Assembly: GCF_003259335.1 (NCBI RefSeq)
Contig: NZ_QLLL01000002.1
Coordinates: 647,885 to 711,884, forward strand
Length of the DNA: 64,000 bases
Reading direction: 5' to 3'
DNA from: Chitinophaga skermanii
GTDB lineage: Bacteria > Bacteroidota > Bacteroidia > Chitinophagales > Chitinophagaceae
The notes beneath the pieces are model-generated. The model had not been told where the DNA came from. It ran no database searches and saw nothing but the letters and a program-made list of their open reading frames with translations. Position numbers and translations under genes: made by a program. This document shows positions 19,399 through 28,414 of this stretch, in pieces. The stretch's first letter is position 1. Every line of letters starts with the position of its first letter.

Positions 19399-21107
19399 TA
19401 CTTCGAGTGTTTTACAATAATCATTTTTGCACTTTCCTTTCCTGCTCCTTGCAATTTGCCGATGAGCGCTACCGTGTAAATACCTGGTTCTTGGTTAGGC
19501 AAGCCACGCGTGTAGGCAGCTTTACGCGCTATAAAATCGGTGCTTTTCAGCGGGGCGATTTGTGATAACCAAGTACCTGGGAATACACCCGGCTTAGAGT
19601 TGTATACCAATACTTGGTATGGATCTTCTCCTACACTGCTATTAGAATAAGGATGATCGGTAGTAACGAAACCCGGTGTTAAATACTTAGAAGCATTGTT
19701 CGTAGAAGCAGGTTGACCGTTATCGTATGTGAAGCTGGCGTATGGAATATCATTACAGAAGTTCAACCAACGTTTTTGGAACGGGTAACTGTACTGCCTG
19801 CGTGTATATGAACCATCTTGCCCATTACCCCCACCTACATATACGCCTCCATCCATTGTGTTTTGCACAAGTGAAAAAGTAACGTCGCCGGTGGCCGTTT
19901 TATACACCCACACCGTGTAGTTCATGTTAGCAGGCAGTGGCAGTGTTTTTGTCGTTAAAGATTTGCCTGCTGCATCTTGTACATCAATCTTGGTTTGACC
20001 GTATACAAACTGCGAATATTCACTTACTTGGCTATATTCCAAGTTGCCTACTGTTGTATTATTCACCTTCACTGTCACTTTATCCAAGCCGGTTGCCGCG
20101 TTTACTGCTTGTATATGCGAGTAGGTTGTATTCTCTGGCTCGCTTGCATCGGCAATAATCTTGAAACCATTCTGCCACATGGAAGAAGTTTCGCCCGGGT
20201 TACCCACGTAGTAAGGTGTTGTGAAATTGTCTAAGCTTACCGCGATCGTATAAATACCACCCGGTTGGAAGGTTTTCAACGGGGCGAAAGTTAAGTGGGT
20301 AGACACGGTATGCGGAATACCTTGGGCACCTTTTGTAATAGTAGATGTGGCCGGGTCGATTACATCGGCAAATTCGCCACTTGGTGGGTTTAATGCCGAT
20401 ACTTCCGTACCTGCCGGTGTTAGTACCTTAAATTGGTAGGTTCCGTAAGGCACTTCAATGTACTGTGAATATTGACCAGGTGCGATATTGGATGTTTTTT
20501 CGCTTAACAAAGTACCATCCGCTAATGCCAAGCTCAATGGTTTTACCAATGGTTCTGCATCTCCAGGACGTGGATATTGCAAGGCCATGTTCACCAAGCG
20601 AATTTTGAAATAGCCTGGTTTCGTAGGCGCTGTTACATCACGCGGTACTTCTATTACCCTTGGTAATGCACCGGTTTGGTAAGCATCGCCTCGTAAAATA
20701 TAGTAGTCGATTGGTGTGTTGTATTTCTCTTGTGCAACGAACGTTAAAGGATCGTTCACGGCTTGGTAGCCTACGTTTTCCAATTTCACATTTGCTTTAC
20801 CTTGGTTCATAAAGCTTTTAGGAATAAAGAAAGTAGCGCCTAAAGAACCGCCGTTCGGGAAATATTTCGTGCCTGGGGGTTTGATAACTACCCCGGGAAT
20901 AGGTGTACCAATAAAATAACTGGTAAGGGTATCATTGTTAAGAATCAACTGGTTTACACCACCCAAGTTCACGATCCTCGTCGTAGAATTACTACGCATA
21001 TCATCCACTTGGCGATTGTCGTAGAAGAAATCATATTTCTCCTTCTTACACGCTATAAAGCAGCATGATAAGAACATCGCCCCCGTTATGAAGTATGAAT
21101 ATTTCAT
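19398..21107 (-). CDS. DUF4397-like lipoprotein, 569 aa
   Basis: Lipoprotein (FIAC lipobox) with several beta-sandwich segments. Two stretches look like DUF4397: residues about 155-250 (FKIRLVNMALQYP then VPYGTYQFKVLTPAGTEV) and about 325-420 (HIQAVNAATGLDKVTVKVNN then KIDVQDAAGKSL). It directly follows the TonB receptor gene (24 nt) and is coupled by TAATG to the next gene. The position resembles that of SusD-type surface lipoproteins that pair with a TonB receptor, although it is not a SusD homologue. Confidence 0.82.
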   Translation of the reverse strand: MKYSYFITGAMFLSCCFIACKKEKYDFFYDNRQVDDMRSNSTTRIVNLGGVNQLILNNDTLTSYFIGTPIPGVVIKPPGTKYFPNGGSLGATFFIPKSFMNQGKANVKLENVGYQAVNDPLTFVAQEKYNTPIDYYILRGDAYQTGALPRVIEVPRDVTAPTKPGYFKIRLVNMALQYPRPGDAEPLVKPLSLALADGTLLSEKTSNIAPGQYSQYIEVPYGTYQFKVLTPAGTEVSALNPPSGEFADVIDPATSTITKGAQGIPHTVSTHLTFAPLKTFQPGGIYTIAVSLDNFTTPYYVGNPGETSSMWQNGFKIIADASEPENTTYSHIQAVNAATGLDKVTVKVNNTTVGNLEYSQVSEYSQFVYGQTKIDVQDAAGKSLTTKTLPLPANMNYTVWVYKTATGDVTFSLVQNTMDGGVYVGGGNGQDGSYTRRQYSYPFQKRWLNFCNDIPYASFTYDNGQPASTNNASKYLTPGFVTTDHPYSNSSVGEDPYQVLVYNSKPGVFPGTWLSQIAPLKSTDFIARKAAYTRGLPNQEPGIYTVALIGKLQGAGKESAKMIIVKHSK

Positions 21108-21131
21108 CTTGCTATGTTTAATATTTATGGC

Positions 21132-24100
21132 CTAGAAGAGTTTATAAGTAAAGCCCATCATAATCTCTGCACCACGTTTATAACTCCTGTTCAAGTAGCG
21201 GTTACCGTACCAAACACCGCCTGTACCCGGGTTAGCATATACTGTTTCGATAGCTGGGTTTAAGATGTTTTTCGCGTAGCCTTTGAACAATAAGCGTTTG
21301 CTTAATTGCTGAGAGAAGATGATATCTAACATGGGAACGGGGCGTGTATACAAATCGGGTTCACCCGTTAAGTTGATTTGTACTAAACGTTCGCCTACCA
21401 TGTTGAAGGTGGCCGTAATATCGGTCCCTAATTTCGGGCTCTTATAGTTCAACCAAGCATTGATAGAGAACGGTGCTTGTTCGAACAAAGGACTGTTCGT
21501 GGGCGTATGCCTGTCGAGCGATTTGTTAGCGTCGTATCTTTCTTTCGTTTTTTTGATGTTTGATTGTGCTAACAACAAGTTCGTACCTACGAAGAAGTTC
21601 TTCATGGAAGGAACGAAATTGCCGATGTTCTTCACGAACTCTAACTCCATACCCCATACTGTACCCGTATTCGGATCGTTTTGGAACTGGATCGTTGGAT
21701 ACTCTGGGTACTTCGCGGCCAAACCGGCAGTTTTCAAGCTGAATACTTTTACCAACTGGTTGTTGATGCGCTTACCGAATAAGGAAGCAGAAATTACTTC
21801 CCCTGCATTCGGGAACCACTCCCAACGGAAATCGATGTTCTCGGTATGTTGATTCACCAATTTCGGGTTACCTACTACCAAGCCCATTTGGAAAGCATCA
21901 AATTCAAACACGTTCGTTAACTCGCGCAATTCTGGGCGTGCTAAGGTGGTATTATAAGCCAAACGGAAGTTCATGTTCTCTTTGTAGGTGTACGTCATGT
22001 TTACCGCGTAATAAGGCTTATACCCTGTTTTGTAAGTAGTGTGCGGGTTGATGTTTACCACCGGCACGGCTACGCCGCCTTGGCCTGGTGTGGTTAAGGA
22101 AGGATCTAAATAAACGTTAGCAGTATCTACGGTAGATTGAATATTTGTTTTCTCGAAACGTACACCACCTGCCATACGCAAGTTTTCTAACAGCTTCACA
22201 TCCATCATCGCGTAAAACGCATTCGTTTCAAAGAAACCTTTGTAGTTGTTAGGCGATTTTTGGCTATTGTATAAGAACCCACCTACACTGTTTGCACCTT
22301 CACCTGTTGAGCCGGAAGTAGGACGAATACCAATAACGCTAGGCCCCACCAAACGATCGAGGTTGCCTTCTACCTCGTACAAGGTAACGGCACCATTCGT
22401 AGAGAAGTTTGAACCTGGCAAGAACATCATATTCTCCCTAAAGTTTCTATCACGGTTCAAATAGTTGACACCTGTTTTAAAGATTTGCTTTAGTCCTAAC
22501 ATCTTGAAAGGAATACTCACATCTGCTTTATAGTTATAGTTCGTTTCATCCAAATTCCTCCATCTCCTACCGTTCGGTTCTGCTTGGATAATACCGTAGG
22601 TACCATAACCATTGACGTACCCCGAGTTCAAAGCATACAAATGCTCGGTATACACATAGCTACCTGCACCCCCATCTGTACCTACACCCGGTTTCCAATA
22701 GTGGCTACCACTGCGTGGGCGGTAATCGGTTAAGGTAACGAAACGGAAGTCGGGATCATTTTGCATGGAAGTAGAAGACGCCAAGTTGTAACTTAAACTA
22801 GGAGAATATTCACCTGCTAAGAACTTATGTTCACCTTGTAAATTGAAGGTGTTCAACTTACGTTGTGTTTGTTTCAATGAATAGATATAGGACGCTACTT
22901 CACCCGGTAAACCAGTGTATTGGTATTGACCATACATGTTTACAGCTTGTGCTTCTGCGCCCCAGCTGCCTAAATATTGTACACTAATTTCATGGCGAGG
23001 ACTGAACTGGTAAGTTACACCTCCCAAAGCGCCATAGTTCAACGTTTGCGTGCCTGTGTTCTCTTTATAGGTTTGATATTTACCCATGAAGAGGTTATTG
23101 GGCGTGATATAGTTAGGAATGTTACGCGGGCTGTACACATCAGGATTACCAGTAATAACGCCTTGATAAATACTGTACTGGGTAAGATTGCCACCATACA
23201 CATCTGTTGAACGTGAATAATAGTTAGCACCGGCAATTACACCGATTTTATGTTTTTTGAACACAGGGAAGCTGTTACCGTAAGTAACCGAGTACAACTG
23301 GTTCATGGGTGCATTCTTGTACTGGGTAGTCATTACCGGGTCGAAACTGTGCATAATGTTATTAATGCGGTTGGCTTCTTGCTTCATGGCGAGGTCGCCA
23401 TTACTGTTGGCAATGAGTTGTTGAATTTGAGAAAGCCCCCCTGGGTATTGTGTAGAAAGGTGCAAGAAATCTTTCGTAAGGTTCTTGTCTTTTACTTTTG
23501 TACCGAAAAAGCCCAAATCGCTATTATAAAAACTGTTTACTTTACCACCCATACCGATATTGGAATTAAAGCCCGTTTGTGCAATAATTTCCAAAGTTGC
23601 TTTTGCCGGTACCGATTTCGTTTTCAATTCAACGATACCTGCCGCAGCATCTGCCGGTTTATCGGGGGTTACAGTTTTATAGATCGTGATGTTATCGAGT
23701 AAAGAAGCCGGTACAAGATCCAAAGGAATGGTACTTCTATCGGGATCGGAAGAAGCTAAACGGGCACCGTTCAACTGGCCAATTACAGAACGATCGCCTA
23801 AACCACGGATCGCAACATATTTATCGTCGGTTACGGTTACGCCGCTTACGCGTTGTAAGGCTTGCGTGGTAGTAATAGAAGCGGTACGTTCGATATGTTG
23901 TGCAGAAATAGCATCTTGTACAACGGCCGAGTTTTTACGTTCTTGTAAAACGGTGATCTCGGTATTTGTTTTACGACGCGCCTCTACAGTTACACCACTT
24001 AATTGTTTGCTGGAAGAAGAAAGCAACACGATCATGCTGTTATTCGCGGCTGTTACTTTGATTTCTTTATTGTCGTAACCCATGTATGCAAATACAAGGG

Positions 24101-24707
24101 TAGCGCCTTCTCCTGGTATCTCGATTGAAAACAAGCCGTTCATATCGGTTGTGCCGCCTTTCTGCGTGCCTTTGATACGGATAGAAACGCCGGGTAATGC
24201 TTCCTTGTTTTTAGCATCTAACACTTTACCCGCGATTTTAATCGGCACGGGTTTTTCGGCGATAACCACGTAACCATCTACCAATTTGTACTGCAAGTTG
24301 GTGTTGATGAAAACCTTGTGCAACGCATCCTTAACAGAAATTTCACTTTCGTGCAAGGTGATGCTTTTACGTTCCTTCATCAATACATCTTCCGGCAATA
24401 AAAAGCGGATACCGCTCAATTTTTCAATACGGAGAATGCTTTCTTTGATAGAAGTGTTTTCTAGCTGGAGATTTACTTTCAAGTGAAGGTCCTGGCTCTT
24501 TGCGTTAGATGCGAATAGCATGCTAAGGCAAGTGAGTTGAACAACCAAAATGATAAAAGAGCATCTCATTAGGAAATAAATTTTGGAATGCTTAGGTGTA
24601 ATAGAACGTGTAAGCCATCGCCCTATAACTAACCAAGCATTCGCAAGGTTTACGGGGATGTGCTCCACGGTAAATCCTAAAGGATCATTTTTTAATCCTT
24701 TTTTCAT
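21132..24707 (-). CDS. TonB-dependent receptor with STN domain (FecA-type)
   Basis: A 1191-aa outer-membrane receptor. Order: hydrophobic export segment (about 47-66) after an unusually long N-terminus, STN secretin/TonB short domain (about 72-152, with SIKESILRIEKLSGIRFLLPEDV), carboxypeptidase-regulatory-like domain (155-240), plug (about 255-375, IRGLGDRSVIGQLNG) and barrel ending in FTYKLF. The STN domain plus the adjacent FecR and ECF sigma genes show a FecIRA-type signalling receptor: ligand binding would activate the sigma factor and hence the locus. Ligand unknown. Confidence 0.93.
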   Translation of the reverse strand: MKKGLKNDPLGFTVEHIPVNLANAWLVIGRWLTRSITPKHSKIYFLMRCSFIILVVQLTCLSMLFASNAKSQDLHLKVNLQLENTSIKESILRIEKLSGIRFLLPEDVLMKERKSITLHESEISVKDALHKVFINTNLQYKLVDGYVVIAEKPVPIKIAGKVLDAKNKEALPGVSIRIKGTQKGGTTDMNGLFSIEIPGEGATLVFAYMGYDNKEIKVTAANNSMIVLLSSSSKQLSGVTVEARRKTNTEITVLQERKNSAVVQDAISAQHIERTASITTTQALQRVSGVTVTDDKYVAIRGLGDRSVIGQLNGARLASSDPDRSTIPLDLVPASLLDNITIYKTVTPDKPADAAAGIVELKTKSVPAKATLEIIAQTGFNSNIGMGGKVNSFYNSDLGFFGTKVKDKNLTKDFLHLSTQYPGGLSQIQQLIANSNGDLAMKQEANRINNIMHSFDPVMTTQYKNAPMNQLYSVTYGNSFPVFKKHKIGVIAGANYYSRSTDVYGGNLTQYSIYQGVITGNPDVYSPRNIPNYITPNNLFMGKYQTYKENTGTQTLNYGALGGVTYQFSPRHEISVQYLGSWGAEAQAVNMYGQYQYTGLPGEVASYIYSLKQTQRKLNTFNLQGEHKFLAGEYSPSLSYNLASSTSMQNDPDFRFVTLTDYRPRSGSHYWKPGVGTDGGAGSYVYTEHLYALNSGYVNGYGTYGIIQAEPNGRRWRNLDETNYNYKADVSIPFKMLGLKQIFKTGVNYLNRDRNFRENMMFLPGSNFSTNGAVTLYEVEGNLDRLVGPSVIGIRPTSGSTGEGANSVGGFLYNSQKSPNNYKGFFETNAFYAMMDVKLLENLRMAGGVRFEKTNIQSTVDTANVYLDPSLTTPGQGGVAVPVVNINPHTTYKTGYKPYYAVNMTYTYKENMNFRLAYNTTLARPELRELTNVFEFDAFQMGLVVGNPKLVNQHTENIDFRWEWFPNAGEVISASLFGKRINNQLVKVFSLKTAGLAAKYPEYPTIQFQNDPNTGTVWGMELEFVKNIGNFVPSMKNFFVGTNLLLAQSNIKKTKERYDANKSLDRHTPTNSPLFEQAPFSINAWLNYKSPKLGTDITATFNMVGERLVQINLTGEPDLYTRPVPMLDIIFSQQLSKRLLFKGYAKNILNPAIETVYANPGTGGVWYGNRYLNRSYKRGAEIMMGFTYKLF

Positions 24708-24816
24708 ACTTTTGAATGTTACTGGTTAACCCGGCCCCGCCGGGAATTCGGTACAATTGATTTTTTCTACCGCCTGTTCTGTCGTCGAAAACTTACAGGC
24801 CTAAGAAATTTCTGAG

Positions 24817-24853
24817 AACGTTCCTGTTAGCAGTGCAATGCTGCAGGAACGTT
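24817..24853. terminator. Stem-loop between FecR and TonB receptor genes
   Basis: Ten-bp arms aacgttcctg / caggaacgtt around a 17-nt loop. The T-run (gtttttctttttt) follows on the plus strand, whereas transcription here is on the minus strand. It may therefore act as an RNA stability or attenuation element rather than a standard terminator. Confidence 0.5.
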
Positions 24854-24887
24854 TTTCTTTTTTACGATTTCATAAGGTATTCCTACA

Positions 24888-25901
24888 TTAGTAAATGGTG
24901 ATCGATTGTTGTTTAATTGTGTATTGAAAATTATTTCCAGCTGCCAACAACTTCAATGTTCTTTCCAATGGTGCACTGGCGAATAAAGTAACCGTTAAGC
25001 GCTTGTTGGCCTTCGCTTTATTGTTAATAGTAATATCTACGTTGTACCAGCGTTCCAGCTCTTTGGTGATATCGCTTAATGTGCTATTATTAAAGGCTAA
25101 GCGGGCTTTGGTCCATTCTTCCACATCTTTCACATCCACTTCTGTCCATACTGTTTTCATTTCATTCTCATCGTACGCCAATTGCTTCCCTGCTGTTAGG
25201 ATGCCTAATGACACTACCTGGCCATTATCTTCTTTGTCTACCCGTACTTTACCGGTAGCCACCGCTACTTCAACCGGAATATCTTTAAAGGCTTTAATTC
25301 TAAAGCTGGTACCCAATACCTCCGTCATTACCTTGCCAGTTCTTACAATAAAGGGCTTAGCGGGATCTTCTTTCACATCAAAAAACGCCTCCCCTTCCAG
25401 TATTACTTCTCGTTTACCGGCAGCAAAATCTTCCGGGTATTGGAGGGTCGACTGGTTGCCTAAATGCACGACAGAACCATCGGTTAATGTAATAATTGCG
25501 CGTTGCCCCTTCGGGTTGGTTTTCTCTAGCATAGCCAAGCTTTCTACCGCTTGGTGTACATTTTTACGCAAGCCATATTTAATGCCCGATACGCCTGCAA
25601 TTACTGCCACCACGATGGCCACCTTTTGCCAAATAGCCATGCGCCTAACTTTCCCGCCATCCTGGGGTAAAGCTTTTAAGCGTGCATGCATACGTTTCTT
25701 CCACGTTTCTTCATCCAACACGTAACCTGTTTTACCCGCGGCTTCTTCCATATCGGTCGTCATATGGCCTTCCATGATGCTAGCCAACAACTGTTCGCTG
25801 CCTTCCTGCTGTAAGAATAGTTCTACAGCAGCGCGCTCTTCGAGCGTGCAACGGCGATCTAAATATTTTTGAATAAGTGCGCTATTGATGATTATTGCCA
25901 T
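24888..25901 (-). CDS. FecR-type anti-sigma factor
   Basis: A 337-aa single-pass membrane protein: cytoplasmic N-terminal anti-sigma part (1-85), transmembrane segment (about 88-105, IWQKVAIVVAVIAGVSG), FecR periplasmic domain (about 130-225, ITLTDGSVVHLGNQSTLQYP) and C-terminal DUF4974/STN-like part (about 265-335, FNNSTLSDITKELERWYNVDI). It transmits the TonB-receptor signal to the ECF sigma factor encoded 85 bp upstream. Length is typical of the family. Confidence 0.95.
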   Translation of the reverse strand: MAIIINSALIQKYLDRRCTLEERAAVELFLQQEGSEQLLASIMEGHMTTDMEEAAGKTGYVLDEETWKKRMHARLKALPQDGGKVRRMAIWQKVAIVVAVIAGVSGIKYGLRKNVHQAVESLAMLEKTNPKGQRAIITLTDGSVVHLGNQSTLQYPEDFAAGKREVILEGEAFFDVKEDPAKPFIVRTGKVMTEVLGTSFRIKAFKDIPVEVAVATGKVRVDKEDNGQVVSLGILTAGKQLAYDENEMKTVWTEVDVKDVEEWTKARLAFNNSTLSDITKELERWYNVDITINNKAKANKRLTVTLFASAPLERTLKLLAAGNNFQYTIKQQSITIY

Positions 25902-25986
25902 GACATTCGTAAGCAGATAATGAATGCTTACAAATTATATAGGCCAGAAAAGACGGGGAAGGGCTAATCGATTTTCAGCGTTAATA

Positions 25987-26580
25987 TTAACTTAACATAC
26001 AAAAGAAAAATACAGTGGAAATGTCTACGTAATCTTTCAAATGATCTTTAAAATGAGAGAGCGAAGCTTTAATATGATTCTTCACGGTGAACAGGGAAAG
26101 GTTCATTTCCTTCGCTATTTCTGCGTGCGATAATTGTTCGTGGCGTGAAAGGGTGTATACTTTTTTGCGTTGTTCGCTGAGCTCGTCAAGGGTTTCTTCG
26201 TATACGGCATAGAGTTCGCTTTCGTGTACGCGGCCATCGGCATTGTAAGAACCGGCGAGCGTGGTTTGCATAATTTCGTCGAGCGAAACGGTGGTCACGG
26301 GTTTGCGGGTGAGTACTTTAATAACAGCGTGCTTGATGGCTTTAAAAACGTAGGGGGCAAATGGTATATTAGGATCGATTTGTTTCCGCTTCTCCCAAGT
26401 ATACACCATTACATCCATCATAATTTCCTCTGCCACTGCATGATCGCCTAAATATTTAAAGGCATAATGGTAAAGCTTCTTCGCATATCTTTCAAATAAC
26501 ACGTCGAACGCTTTCGTATTGCCTTCGCTACAGGCGCGCAACAAAAATTCATCTGGTTGTCCGTGTAAATGTAATGCCAT
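25987..26580 (-). CDS. ECF RNA polymerase sigma factor, FecI-type
   Basis: Region 2 (about residues 8-75, FDVLFERYAKKLYHYAFKYLGD...MMDVMVYTWEKRKQID) and region 4 (about 130-180, LSEQRKKVYTLSRHEQLSHAEIAKEMNLSLFTVKNHI) are clear, with no extra domains. I chose Met at 26580 (MALHLHGQ) instead of the longer frame to 26631, because family homology starts there. A -7-like box TAAGTTTG (26604-26611, minus) would place the transcript start just upstream of that codon. It should control the receptor/FAS1 locus downstream with its FecR partner. Confidence 0.92.
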   Translation of the reverse strand: MALHLHGQPDEFLLRACSEGNTKAFDVLFERYAKKLYHYAFKYLGDHAVAEEIMMDVMVYTWEKRKQIDPNIPFAPYVFKAIKHAVIKVLTRKPVTTVSLDEIMQTTLAGSYNADGRVHESELYAVYEETLDELSEQRKKVYTLSRHEQLSHAEIAKEMNLSLFTVKNHIKASLSHFKDHLKDYVDISTVFFFCMLS

Positions 26581-27206
26581 ATAAAACCCCAATTTTTCCC
26601 AGGCAAACTTACCAGCAAATCTGCGTTGCACATATTATGTTAATATTAAGTTTGATAAATGAGTAGTGATACAGGTGAGTATATTAATTAATTGTTACGA
26701 AAATGCCGGCCACGTATGCGACCGGCATGATAACCATTTACAAAAAGCATATGCCGTTATTCCAAATACTTTTGGACAACCGGGTAACGGGTATTCATCA
26801 ATGGAGATGACTGCGGGTTGTAAATGAAGGAAACAGTGTAAACATTCACATGATGAGTAAAATTTTTCTTTCACGTAGTCGCCAACTACGCACAATTATG
26901 TTACATCAATTATTTATGTGCTAATTATTTAAATGAAAATACTACCAGTTCAATTTGTGATCTTGAAGCAAAATTATAACAGGTGACTGCAACAACTTTG
27001 CAGTTGTTTAAGTTTTTTGTTAAACTCATTAACAAAACGCTGTTGGCTAGTTGAGCGCTTATCTACTTCCCACCCCCGAAAAAGCAGGATAAGCTGCCAC
27101 TTTGCTTGCAGGCGAATAGCCCCTACTTACCTAGCTATCAAAGAACTTACAGCACTGTTTGCATGTAATTACACCCTGAAATTAGGAAGCCTGTTTGAAT
27201 GAAAAA

Positions 27207-27335
27207 AATGCCGTGCCGGAAAATGCCGCTTTTAACCGCTTTATGCCGGAAATGACCGCTTTATGCCGCTTTATGCCGGAAAGTGCCGAAAAGTGCCGGT
27301 TTCTGCCGGAAAATGCCGGTTTTTGCCGCTTTACA
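27207..27335. repeat. TGCCGGAAA / TGCCGCTTT repeat cluster
   Basis: About ten irregularly spaced copies of tgccggaaa, tgccgcttt and tgccggttt in 130 bp, spaced 10-25 bp apart. The alternation of -aaa and -ttt endings allows local hairpins. Translated on the plus strand it gives a pseudo-repeat (RFMPE.. CRFMPE.. CRFLPE), but nothing suggests that it is expressed. Confidence 0.75.
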
Positions 27336-27408
27336 GTGGGTGATTTTTGGAAAAATACCGATCTCAACTTGGGAGAAGGTCGACTGAACCCTAGTAAATA
27401 CAAGGTGC

Positions 27409-27512
27409 ATGTCGGAGAAATGTCGACAAAAGGCTTACTTCACCCTTATAAACACTGGGGGTTTGTCGGTGAAATGTCGGTGAAGAGTCGGAGATGTGTC
27501 GGTGGGGTGTCG
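27409..27512. repeat. TGTCGG(A/T)GA repeat cluster
   Basis: Seven copies of tgtcgg/tgtcga/agtcgg with GA-rich spacers (gtcggagaaatgtcgacaaa ... gtcggtgaaatgtcggtgaa). It lies about 75 bp from the TGCCGG cluster and has a different core, so it is a separate repeat family. Confidence 0.6.
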
Positions 27513-27574
27513 AAACGATAAGGGTAACCAATGAAGTTTGCCTGCAGGAAACATTAGTAAGCTTGGGTTGAGCA

Positions 27575-27604
27575 AAAAAAGAGGATGCACAAATTGTACA
27601 TCCC
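27575..27604 (-). terminator. Terminator of the 27631-28275 gene
   Basis: Imperfect palindrome ggatgcacaaattgtacatcc, followed on the minus strand by CTTTTTTTGC. Located 27 nt after the stop codon. Confidence 0.75.
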
Positions 27605-27630
27605 CTTACATTGTGTGTATTTACTGCTTA

Positions 27631-28275
27631 TCAATTTTTCTTTAGTTCAAAGTTTCGCCATTCGCCGTCGGAGTTATTTCCAACCCATAGCGCAATACGT
27701 TTTCCTCCCCTTTGTTGGAGTAATGTTACTTTTAAGCTGGCTGTTTTGCTGTGATTGATGTACACAGTGGCACCTGTTTCCGTTACTACAATGTCTACGT
27801 GTACCCAATCAGTTGCGTTCGGTACAGGTGTTACCGCATTTTCATACACGTTCGGGAATTTCTCGCGGAGTGGTTCCCAATCATTTTCCGGTAGCGAAAT
27901 GTACTGTACTGCGCGTAACCTTCGAATAGGTTCAGCAGCGTTAAAATTAAACGGGCGTAAATAAATGGCATCATAAGTAGTATCGTTGATACCTTGGAAA
28001 GCTACGCCAACAAAACTCTTTTGTTGTACATCTCTTCCCTTCACATCAAAACTAATGGTGCCGGTTGTAAATACTTGGTCTTTTAACCAAGCCAAACCTC
28101 CGCCGGGTTGTTCGTTTAGGCGGAAAATTGGTTCATTGCCATTGTTGACAATACTGGGTTCGCGGTTGACAATTTCCAGCTGTTTCGCTTCGTACGATTT
28201 TAGTAGGCTGATCTTCTGCGCGGAGGAGAGGTGCGTCACAAGACAGAACAAGCATACAGCAAGGATTCTTTTCAT
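27631..28275 (-). CDS. Secreted concanavalin-like (DUF1080-type) protein
   Basis: A 214-aa exported protein (signal peptide 1-19, cut after LSSA). The body is a jelly-roll of the DUF1080 / 3-keto-disaccharide hydrolase style: FTTGTISFDVKGRD, SFVGVAFQG, YDAIYLRPFNF, WVHVDIVVTETGATVYINH and IALWVGNNSDGEWRNFEL are the typical strands. It may bind or cleave a glycan in the periplasm, but catalytic residues cannot be assigned here. Single gene with its own terminator. Confidence 0.82.
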   Translation of the reverse strand: MKRILAVCLFCLVTHLSSAQKISLLKSYEAKQLEIVNREPSIVNNGNEPIFRLNEQPGGGLAWLKDQVFTTGTISFDVKGRDVQQKSFVGVAFQGINDTTYDAIYLRPFNFNAAEPIRRLRAVQYISLPENDWEPLREKFPNVYENAVTPVPNATDWVHVDIVVTETGATVYINHSKTASLKVTLLQQRGGKRIALWVGNNSDGEWRNFELKKN

Positions 28276-28385
28276 GTAAAGAACTATTTATGAGAGTGAA
28301 AAATACGCTGCATCATTTCTCTTCAACTTATCTACTACTCGAATCATTCTTCAACAAAATAAAACATCCCATTAAAAAATTATGT

Positions 28386-28414
28386 TAAAAAAAGAGAAGC
28401 CTTTACAGCTTCTC
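28386..28414 (-). terminator. Terminator overlapping the end of the hydroxylase gene
   Basis: Stem gagaagc/gcttctc with the minus-strand T-run TTTTTTTAAC. The upstream arm lies inside the last codons (EKL-stop) of the hydroxylase gene. Confidence 0.8.

Larger units (their letters stand above)
26581..27630. other. Long intergenic region, no convincing gene
   Basis: About 1 kb between the sigma-factor promoter and the end of the next minus-strand gene. It holds a small inverted repeat (atgccgg/ccggcat, 26703-26728), the two repeat arrays described separately (27207-27335 and 27409-27512) and the terminator at 27575-27604. Open frames on both strands at 27182-27521 exist only because the repeats lack stops. 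Confidence 0.6.

Noticed and set aside
25003..25725. 240-aa plus-strand ORF
   Set aside because: Antisense shadow of the FecR gene, composed of Ser/Thr/Leu-rich antisense codons.
27207..27335. Possible CRISPR array
   Set aside because: Repeat units are about 9 bp with irregular 10-25 bp spacing and no cas genes; a CRISPR array needs repeats of about 24-37 bp with even unique spacers.
27195..27521. 108-aa ORF with repeated MPE..CRF phrases
   Set aside because: Open only because the DNA repeats have no stops; the opposite strand is equally open and neither has a plausible start context.
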